From: Methanobacterium sp. PtaU1.Bin242
Lineage (GTDB): Archaea > Methanobacteriota > Methanobacteria > Methanobacteriales > Methanobacteriaceae
NCBI GenBank assembly: GCA_002067565.1
Contig: MVQZ01000194.1
Span: 1-6,835, forward strand
Direction: 5' to 3'
Length of the DNA: 6,835 nt
Both the position numbers and the translations under genes were made by a program. Below, piece after piece: positions 1 to 4,939 of the stretch; the first letter of the stretch is position 1, and each line of letters opens with the position of its first letter. The notes under the pieces are model-generated. The model did not search any database. It had not been told where the DNA came from and saw nothing but the letters and a program-made list of their open reading frames with translations.

Positions 1-47
1 TCCAGCTTATAATATCCCCCACAGTCATCACACACAATGTATCGCAC
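1..47 (-). CDS. Zinc-ribbon domain protein, N-terminus only (runs off left edge)
   Basis: Reading leftward from a GTG at 47-45, the first 15 codons give V(M)RYIVCDDCGGYYKL with no stop before the edge. The CxxC followed by GGYY resembles the opening of small zinc-ribbon proteins common in Methanobacteriales (recalled family resemblance, not searched). An in-frame TAA lies eight codons upstream with no ATG or TTG between, so GTG is the only usual start. A G-rich stretch (58-54) sits six bases before it and could act as a weak ribosome binding site. The rest of the protein, including the second cysteine pair such a ribbon needs, lies outside the window, so size, membrane segments and function cannot be told. 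Confidence 0.55.
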   Translation of the reverse strand, partial: MRYIVCDDCGGYYKL

Positions 48-295
48 AGTATTCCCCCATATCCATTATCAACTTGATTTTAGTAACTAATTGTTATCTG
101 GAATATATTAATTAGTTCCTGATTTTATAAGATCATAAATTATAGTTGCTATTTATTAGTGAATCATAACTTATTATTTCTATTTTATTAAAATCACACA
201 TATATTAACAACTTGAAAAATATTAATCATTTATTTAGATATTATGGAAGATTTTATGATCATTATGGAACAATTACATTATTATAGAAAAAAAA
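48..295. other. AT-rich intergenic spacer
   Basis: These 248 bases lie between the methylthiotransferase gene and the partial zinc-ribbon gene, both on the minus strand. No credible ORF or structural RNA is visible. On the minus strand there are TATA-like stretches at about 132-123 (cttataaaat) and 110-102 (taatatatt) that could drive the zinc-ribbon gene; I cannot choose between them. A 9-base direct repeat (attatggaa at 241-249 and 262-270) flanks a palindromic atgatcat at 255-262; it is short and may be chance in such AT-rich DNA. Confidence 0.5.
288..295 (-). terminator. Oligo-T terminator directly after the methylthiotransferase stop
   Basis: The minus strand carries eight T in a row starting at the base right after the TAA stop (298-296). 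Archaeal RNA polymerase terminates at oligo-T runs without needing a hairpin, so this is a plausible terminator. No hairpin precedes it. Confidence 0.5.
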
Positions 296-1570
296 TTACG
301 TTATTATGCCTTTAAGATAGGTGCTTTTAGCAGCGATTATTTCCACATCAACAAAGCAACCCAGCGGACCATTTTCAATAACCACAGTTTTATAAGAATT
401 TGTACGTCCTATATATCCTCCTTTACTGCCTTTTCCTGTTATGAGAACTTTTAAATTAGTTCCCACCATCTTCTGATTTTTTCGCAGTGCTATACTTGAT
501 TTGAGTTTATTCAACATTTTAGATCTTTTTTTCATATCCCATTGATCTATTTCATCCAGCAGAGAGGAAGGAACACCTGGCCGGTGATGGTACTTGGAGA
601 TATGCAGAAAATCAGGTTCCAAATCTCCAATAACATTTAATGTATCCTTAAATGCCTGTTTATCTTCAGTGGGATAGCCTACAATTACATCGGTGGCTAT
701 AGAGATTTCCGGAAATTTCTCCCGGAAGTTGCTAACAATTTGATGAAAATCCCCTATATTATGCCCCCGGTTCATGTCCCTTAAAACACGGTTGTTACCA
801 CTTTGCAGGGGAATGTGGAGGAATTTATAAACTTTATCATTATTAAAAGCCTTTATTAATCTATCAGCTTCGCCCATAATACTTTTAGGGTGCATCATAC
901 CCACTCTAATTCTAAAATCGCCTTTAATACCGGTAACTTGATTTATAAGATCAGATAATGAGTTTGCAGTGTCTTTACCATAGGCAGCCGTATCCTGGGC
1001 GGTTAACTGTATCTCAAGACATCCCTCAGAAATCGCATTCTCTGCTTCATTTCTTATAAGATTGATAGGATAACTTTGCAGACTTCCCCGGGCAAAACGG
1101 GTGCAGCAGTAACTGCAAGAACCATCACAACCCTCACAAATCTGTATCACATGTATAAATGGATTATTACGTAATTTAGGCAGGCAAACCTTTTCTATAG
1201 TGCTGGGTCCTGTTAATCGCAGTTTTTTACCATATAAAATTGATTCCACCACATCTGGCGCGGATTTTATCTGATGGGGGCCTATCCATCCTGCATCTGG
1301 TGCAAGTTTTTTAAGCTTATCCTGATCTATTTCCACCATACATCCAGCAACAAGAAGTTTCTTATGTGGAAAATCTTTTTGAATCCTGTAAATCCGGTTA
1401 ATAACCTTCTGTTCTGTGGGGTGTTTCACATAACAGGTGTTGATAATTAGAACATCAGCATCCTCTGGTTTATCTACCAGTTTGTTTCCTCTGTCCTGAA
1501 TAAGACCTGCCATTATCTGGGAATCAGCTTGATTGAATGTGCAGCCAAAGGTCTCTATATACACGTTCAT
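296..1570 (-). CDS. tRNA N6-threonylcarbamoyladenosine (t6A37) methylthiotransferase, archaeal e-MtaB/CDKAL1 type
   Basis: This radical SAM enzyme adds a methylthio group to t6A at position 37 of ANN-decoding tRNAs, giving ms2t6A (known for the family; specificity inferred). The 424 residues show the full three-part layout. The N-terminal methylthiotransferase domain has three cluster cysteines, C10 (ETFGC), C46 (INTC) and C77 (AGC). The radical SAM core has C148-x3-C152-x2-C155 (GCDGSCSYC) followed by the RFARG stretch. The C-terminal TRAM domain, about residues 363-424, would bind tRNA. Length is normal for the archaeal/eukaryotic branch, and the start MNVYIETFGC fits the family. No clear Shine-Dalgarno precedes the ATG. 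It stands alone, 231 bp downstream of pcm, with its own possible TATA element and a T8 terminator. RimO or MiaB roles are less likely in an archaeon. Confidence 0.92.
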   Translation of the reverse strand: MNVYIETFGCTFNQADSQIMAGLIQDRGNKLVDKPEDADVLIINTCYVKHPTEQKVINRIYRIQKDFPHKKLLVAGCMVEIDQDKLKKLAPDAGWIGPHQIKSAPDVVESILYGKKLRLTGPSTIEKVCLPKLRNNPFIHVIQICEGCDGSCSYCCTRFARGSLQSYPINLIRNEAENAISEGCLEIQLTAQDTAAYGKDTANSLSDLINQVTGIKGDFRIRVGMMHPKSIMGEADRLIKAFNNDKVYKFLHIPLQSGNNRVLRDMNRGHNIGDFHQIVSNFREKFPEISIATDVIVGYPTEDKQAFKDTLNVIGDLEPDFLHISKYHHRPGVPSSLLDEIDQWDMKKRSKMLNKLKSSIALRKNQKMVGTNLKVLITGKGSKGGYIGRTNSYKTVVIENGPLGCFVDVEIIAAKSTYLKGIIT

Positions 1571-1655
1571 GGTATCTTTTTTGTAATCATTCTGTTATTT
1601 TAATTAGATTAAATTTTAAATTAATATTCAAAAATAAGATTGAATAACTATTATT

Positions 1656-1665
1656 AATTTATAAT
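1656..1665 (-). promoter_or_regulatory. Possible TATA box for the methylthiotransferase gene
   Basis: On the minus strand the sequence attataaatt resembles an archaeal TATA box. A start site about 25 bases downstream would give a leader of roughly 65-70 bases before the ATG at 1570. The whole spacer is AT-rich, so the match is weak evidence. Confidence 0.25.
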
Positions 1666-1692
1666 ATTCACTTGTCGTTTATTCTATTTATT

Positions 1693-1779
1693 TTTACAGA
1701 TTATTTGAACTAAGATTAAGTCAATCATCGTTTTACAGGATTTTTTGAACAAGATTAAGTCAATCTTTTACTTTACAGG
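1693..1779. repeat. Imperfect tandem repeat, ~40-bp period
   Basis: The unit is made of three blocks. TTTACAG occurs three times (1693-1699, 1732-1738, 1772-1778), TTTGAAC twice (1704-1710, 1744-1750), and the 15-mer aagattaagtcaatc twice (1712-1726, 1751-1765). Offsets are 39-40 bases throughout. The 15-mer contains a small dyad, GATT-5-AATC, which extends to six-base arms (AAGATT/AATCTT) in the second copy. The array lies after the pcm stop and 120-210 bases upstream of the methylthiotransferase start. It may be a regulatory site or simply a local duplication. Confidence 0.75.
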
Positions 1780-1783
1780 TATT

Positions 1784-1789
1784 AAAAAA
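1784..1789 (-). terminator. Oligo-T (T6) downstream of pcm
   Basis: Six T on the minus strand begin 12 bases after the TGA stop of pcm (1804-1802), in a position suited to intrinsic archaeal termination. No hairpin is evident. Confidence 0.35.
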
Positions 1790-1801
1790 TTAAGTAGAAT
1801 A

Positions 1802-2458
1802 TCATTTTTCAGGCCATCCATGCTCCCCGATCATGGGTACAAAGGCCACTCCACCCATTTTATGAGTCTCAAACCTATTTTCATCCACACGGACTATGCA
1901 TATCAGTTCCTGGAAGTGTTTGATAGATCCAACAGGGATAAGTAGTCTTCCGCCAATTTTCAACTGTTCTTTAAGCGGTTCGGGAACTTGAGGAGCACTG
2001 GCAGTGGCGTATATCCGGTCATAGGGGGCCTGGTCTATGTAACCTTTGGTACCATCCCGGTGTAAAACTGTAACACATTTATCATATCCAGTACGTTTAA
2101 GGTTATCTTCTGCAATACTGGCCAGAGATTCTATGCGTTCTGTGGTGAAGAGATGCCCTTCAGGCCCTATAATCTCAGCTACAACTGCAGCGTTGTATCC
2201 GAATCCAGCTCCTATCTCTAAAATTTTCATTCCAGGCTCCAGGGTGAGTGTTTCACAGATTATGGCCACCATATGTGGGGCAGAAATGGTTTGACCCTCC
2301 CCAATAGGTAGTGGTTGGTCTATATAAGCATATTTCCTGTTTTCTGGCGGTATAAATTCCTCTCGGTTTACTTTGAGCATGGCGTTTTTTACTGTTTCTG
2401 TTTTTATATGACCAAAACTCAATAGTCTTTCTACCAGTGCTTCCCTTTCCGCCTCCAC
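1802..2458 (-). CDS. pcm: Protein-L-isoaspartate O-methyltransferase
   Basis: This cytosolic enzyme transfers a methyl group from SAM to L-isoaspartyl residues in damaged proteins, starting their repair to aspartate. The 218 residues match the usual length. Family marks are the QTISAPHM block (56-63) with the active-site serine S59, the SAM-binding motif ILEIGAGFGYNA (79-90), and an acidic residue at the end of the next strand (TTERIE, E107). The C-terminal GGRLLIPVG (169-177) is also typical. The start is GTG at 2458-2456, immediately after the TGA of the upstream COG1326-type gene, so no longer form is possible in this frame. A good ribosome binding site, AGGTGG at 2469-2464, sits five bases before it inside the end of the upstream gene. 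It is almost surely co-transcribed and translationally coupled with that gene. Confidence 0.94.
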   Translation of the reverse strand: MEAEREALVERLLSFGHIKTETVKNAMLKVNREEFIPPENRKYAYIDQPLPIGEGQTISAPHMVAIICETLTLEPGMKILEIGAGFGYNAAVVAEIIGPEGHLFTTERIESLASIAEDNLKRTGYDKCVTVLHRDGTKGYIDQAPYDRIYATASAPQVPEPLKEQLKIGGRLLIPVGSIKHFQELICIVRVDENRFETHKMGGVAFVPMIGEHGWPEK

Positions 2459-3055
2459 TCATACCACCTTAGAGCTTAAATCGTATTTATAACGTTTATC
2501 AATTACTGGTCTTCCGTAAACTCTTTTGGTTACTCCTGCCCTGGCGAAACCCCTTCTCATTTTTCTTTCCAGTGTTTTAAGGGAATTAATGCGAAAATAG
2601 AGATTCCCCATTTTCACCACATCACCAACCACGAATTCAAATTCCCGGTCTACTTCAACTTTTTCTGATAATATTCTTCCTCCAAAATCAACTGAAATCC
2701 CCACTCGTGCGGGAATATCTATATAAGAGGCCCATATAGTTTCTATATCTTCTACGGAGCTTTGTGATACACGGCCACCTCTTTTATTTTCAATGGAAGT
2801 GATTTCACCTTCCCTTCCATCCACATTTATAATTCCTCCTAAAGACAGTGTTTCGTCGGGATAGACTTTTATGAATTTTTTATGGGTTTTTTCAAATTCA
2901 CTAATAACTACACGGCAATTTATGGGTTTTTTGACGTTTACAGTTTCTCTAAAAACAGTTCCACATTCTTCACACTTAAGAAGAAGTTCTTTAGATGTTT
3001 TACCCTTAGATTTCAATACTTGTGATGAACTTGAACCACAAACAGGACATTTCAT
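2459..3055 (-). CDS. Archaeal zinc-finger protein, COG1326 / HVO_0476 type, function unknown
   Basis: The 198 residues open with a zinc ribbon: C3-x2-C6 (MKCPVCGSSS) and C28-x2-C31 (KCEECG). The remainder, about 45-198, is predicted from composition to be beta-rich and basic, with no membrane segment or signal peptide. A basic patch runs at 164-190 (ERKMRRGFARAG, then KRVYGR and DKRYKY), which would suit nucleic acid or ribosome binding; that is inference. I assign it from memory to the uncharacterised archaeal zinc-finger family COG1326; no function is known to me. The ATG at 3055 has a Shine-Dalgarno GAGGG (3066-3062) six bases upstream and a TATA-like element further up. Its TGA stop directly abuts the GTG of pcm in the same frame, so the two form one transcription unit. 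Confidence 0.78.
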   Translation of the reverse strand: MKCPVCGSSSSQVLKSKGKTSKELLLKCEECGTVFRETVNVKKPINCRVVISEFEKTHKKFIKVYPDETLSLGGIINVDGREGEITSIENKRGGRVSQSSVEDIETIWASYIDIPARVGISVDFGGRILSEKVEVDREFEFVVGDVVKMGNLYFRINSLKTLERKMRRGFARAGVTKRVYGRPVIDKRYKYDLSSKVV

Positions 3056-3061
3056 TTTTTT

Positions 3062-3066
3062 CCCTC
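3062..3066 (-). promoter_or_regulatory. Ribosome binding site of the COG1326-type gene
   Basis: GAGGG lies six A residues before the ATG at 3055 and fixes that start. Confidence 0.7.
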
Positions 3067-3090
3067 AAACTTAAACTTAATTTGTTAATT

Positions 3091-3104
3091 TACTTTATAT
3101 TATC
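3091..3104 (-). promoter_or_regulatory. Probable TATA element for the COG1326-pcm unit
   Basis: The minus strand reads gataatataaagta, a good archaeal TATA-like core with G/A-rich bases upstream. A start site about 25 bases downstream falls near 3072, leaving a short leader that still contains the ribosome binding site. Confidence 0.4.
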
Positions 3105-3187
3105 CGTTAATCAGTGAATTACAGTTATATTAGTTATAATTCTTAATAATAAAAGATTAGTATATATCTATTTATCATCTCGTTATT

Positions 3188-3216
3188 AAAATCTATATTA
3201 AAAATTATAATTAAAA
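3188..3216 (-). terminator. Cluster of oligo-T tracts downstream of the aconitase small-subunit gene
   Basis: Three T runs (T4 at 3216-3213, T5 at 3204-3200, T4 at 3191-3188) occur on the minus strand 50-78 bases after the TAA of the gene ending at 3266. Serial T tracts can terminate archaeal transcription; the AT-rich setting weakens the case. Confidence 0.3.
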
Positions 3217-3265
3217 TGGGCTAATTAAACAGATCTAAAGAGAAATCAATTTATCTAATAAAATA

Positions 3266-3778
3266 TTATTGAATTTCCTTGTTTTTCTCTTTTTTCAGGT
3301 AATGTTTCACCAAACCGCCGTTTTCAAGGATTTCCAGCATGAACTTCTTGAAAGGCTGGATTTTAAAGGTTTTACCTGTGGTTTTATTTTCAATAATGCC
3401 TTTTTTTAGGCTGATGCATAGAAAATCTCCCTCCTGGGCATCCACATCAGCTACCACAACTGGTAAACCTACATTTATGGCGTTGCGATAAAATATCCTG
3501 GCAAAGGATTTAGCTATGATTGCAGATATACCTGCATGTTTTAAAGCCACTGGAGCCTGTTCTCGGGATGATCCACAGCCAAAATTCCAACCTGCAACAA
3601 TTATATCCCCTTTCTGCACCTTCTGGGCAAAGGTAGGATCTTCTGGTTCCATCACATGAGCAGCCAGTTCGTCCAGAGTAAAAACCCTTAAATACCTTCC
3701 GGGGATTATTACATCAGTATCTATACTGTCCCGGAATTTCCAGGATTTTCCTTCTATTTTTTCCATCATAATAATCAT
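3266..3778 (-). CDS. leuD: Aconitase-family small subunit: isopropylmalate isomerase LeuD or methanogen homoaconitase HacB
   Basis: This is the swivel-domain subunit of a two-subunit hydro-lyase; the iron-sulfur large subunit is not in the window. The 170 residues carry the DTDVIIPGRYL block (20-30), NFGCGSSREQAP (65-76) and KSFARIFYRNAINVGLP (90-106), all family hallmarks. Methanogens keep two paralogs, one for leucine and one (HACN) for the 2-oxosuberate chain of coenzyme B. Published work on the M. jannaschii pair, as I recall it, ties specificity to a loop reading YLRT in homoaconitase and YLVY in isopropylmalate isomerase. Here it reads YLRV (29-32), keeping the Arg expected of homoaconitase but not the Thr. 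ATG codons at 3778, 3769 and 3766 are all possible starts; none has a strong ribosome binding site, and family alignment would favour 3766. The gene begins 19 bases after mptG ends, so the two are probably co-transcribed. Confidence 0.88.
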   Translation of the reverse strand: MIIMMEKIEGKSWKFRDSIDTDVIIPGRYLRVFTLDELAAHVMEPEDPTFAQKVQKGDIIVAGWNFGCGSSREQAPVALKHAGISAIIAKSFARIFYRNAINVGLPVVVADVDAQEGDFLCISLKKGIIENKTTGKTFKIQPFKKFMLEILENGGLVKHYLKKEKNKEIQ

Positions 3779-3797
3779 TAAATAATATTCAATATCA

Positions 3798-4790
3798 TCA
3801 TTTGTAAATTTGGGCGCCGTAATTTTGGGCGGCGGTGAGTATAACTTCGCCCTTTTTATCCCTCATCATTTGACGGGCGGTTCGGCACACATCTTTAGCA
3901 TTGTTGTCTGTTACTGCGTAAACTGTTGGTCCAAATGAACTCATACCAACTGCTGATGCACCTGCAGATCTTAAACTGTCCATCAAATCTTTTATAAATG
4001 GATTTTGGAGCTTTAATTCTATTTTTTTAAAGCCAATATTCTGTATGGTATTAACAGCACACCCAAAACTATCCAGATCTTCTTCAACCACGGCAGGCAT
4101 CATCTTCATAAAAAGAATATGTATTAACTCCTGCACATCTTTTAAAGGTATGGGGCAGTACTCCTGAAATATATTAACTTCTCCATCACCATAAACTCTT
4201 CTTTTAACATCAGGAATAGCCAGTATGATCTTCCAGTCATCAGGAAAATTGTATCTTGCAATTATGGGGGGTGCTGATGCTTTAGAAGCTGATGAAGGTA
4301 AAAAATCGGGTTTAATATTTGTTCTATGACCGCCGTCAACTATGAAACCTCCCTGATCAAAGGAAGCTACTCCAATTCCAGAGGTTCCTCCTCTCCCAAC
4401 GATTTGTGCCATTTCTGGCGCTGTAAGATCCTGATCGTTAATCTTTAATATTAACTGGGCCACAGCCAGTGACAACTGGGTTCCAGAACCTAAACCAGAA
4501 TGGGAGGGAAATATCTCCCTGACTTTAAAATGATATCCTTCCTTTAACCCTAGAAAATCGTTTATTTTACCAGCTGCAGAGGTTATTTTATCCTGATAAT
4601 CCTTTACAATCTCTTTATTTAAGGAGGACATATCGGTAAATGATATCTGAATATCATCATATCCTTCATGGATTTCCAGCACTAACCTGGGCTTTTTGAG
4701 GGTTAAGCCCACACCACCATCAATCCGGCCATATTTGCCGTTTAAATCGATTAGGGTGAGATGTAATCTGGAAGGAGTTTCTACTATCAA
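3798..4790 (-). CDS. mptG: Beta-ribofuranosylaminobenzene 5'-phosphate (beta-RFAP) synthase
   Basis: This enzyme condenses p-aminobenzoate or 4-hydroxybenzoate with phosphoribosyl pyrophosphate, the committed step to the arylamine-ribose part of methanopterin. It belongs to the GHMP kinase superfamily. The 330 residues show the N-terminal TPSRLHLTLIDLNGKYGR with GGVG (5-28), the glycine-rich loop PSHSGLGSGTQLSLAV (95-110), GRGGTSGIG (132-140), and a C-terminal GMSSFGPTVYAV (282-293). Length is typical. The start is unusual: TTG at 4790-4788 directly follows an in-frame TAA, and the next Met is at residue 54, beyond conserved sequence, so TTG is the only common start codon that keeps the conserved N-terminus. 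There is no Shine-Dalgarno; only a T6AA stretch precedes it. It lies between the radical SAM gene (149 bp upstream) and leuD/hacB (19 bp downstream). Confidence 0.92.
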   Translation of the reverse strand: MIVETPSRLHLTLIDLNGKYGRIDGGVGLTLKKPRLVLEIHEGYDDIQISFTDMSSLNKEIVKDYQDKITSAAGKINDFLGLKEGYHFKVREIFPSHSGLGSGTQLSLAVAQLILKINDQDLTAPEMAQIVGRGGTSGIGVASFDQGGFIVDGGHRTNIKPDFLPSSASKASAPPIIARYNFPDDWKIILAIPDVKRRVYGDGEVNIFQEYCPIPLKDVQELIHILFMKMMPAVVEEDLDSFGCAVNTIQNIGFKKIELKLQNPFIKDLMDSLRSAGASAVGMSSFGPTVYAVTDNNAKDVCRTARQMMRDKKGEVILTAAQNYGAQIYK

Positions 4791-4824
4791 TTAAAAAACC
4801 ATTAAAATATTTTTAGAGATTTGA

Positions 4825-4890
4825 TCTTTAATTTCTATTAATTTTGAAGTTTTGGGTCTTTAATTTCTATTATTATATTGTAGTTTTGAT
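4825..4890. repeat. Tandem duplication of a ~32-bp unit upstream of mptG
   Basis: A perfect 16-mer, tctttaatttctatta, occurs at 4825-4840 and 4857-4872, 32 bases apart. The bases after it are also similar (ttttgaagttttg at 4842-4854 against tattgtagttttg at 4876-4888), so it is a tandem copy of about 32-34 bp rather than a chance pair. It lies 35-100 bases upstream of the mptG start, in the 149-bp spacer after the radical SAM gene. Confidence 0.75.
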
Positions 4891-4898
4891 ATTAGATT

Positions 4899-4939
4899 GA
4901 GTCCAAGTTGAGTACGTGTTATTTCGTTGATTTGAACTC
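4899..4939 (-). other. Inverted repeat abutting the radical SAM gene's stop codon
   Basis: On the minus strand GAGTTCAA (4939-4932) can pair with TTGGACTC (4906-4899) in eight pairs including one G-U, around a 25-base loop. It starts at the base after the TAA stop. No T run follows on the minus strand, so it is not a standard terminator; it could shape the mRNA 3' end or be chance. Confidence 0.25.

Noticed and set aside
1567..1590. Seven-codon upstream ORF whose TGA overlaps the methylthiotransferase ATG
   Set aside because: ATG at 1590 runs MITKKIP to a TGA at 1569-1567. It has no ribosome binding site and is short enough to be chance, so it is not called as a regulatory ORF.
1745..1945. 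Plus-strand ORF of 66 codons overlapping the pcm 3' end
   Set aside because: It lies mostly antisense to pcm, has no recognisable motif, and its start is in the AT-rich repeat region with no ribosome binding site.
2459..2461. TGA between the COG1326 gene and pcm as a selenocysteine codon
   Set aside because: Both neighbours are complete proteins of normal length with their own start signals, and archaeal selenocysteine use is known mainly from Methanococcales-type methanogens, not this group.
2253..2462. Minus-strand ORF of 69 codons starting at the ATGA overlapping the COG1326 stop
   Set aside because: It is an out-of-frame shadow of pcm. The ATGA overlap looked like a translational-coupling start, but the conserved Pcm sequence is in the GTG frame.
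3056..3265. Possible small RNA or tRNA in the 210-bp spacer
   Set aside because: The sequence is very AT-rich with no cloverleaf, no conserved T-loop motif and no GC-rich hairpin; only a promoter and oligo-T tracts can be supported.
4825..4890. Possible CRISPR-like or attachment-site repeat
   Set aside because: Only two units, AT-rich, with no regular spacers, no cas or integrase genes, and no tRNA nearby. The same applies to the repeat at 1693-1779.
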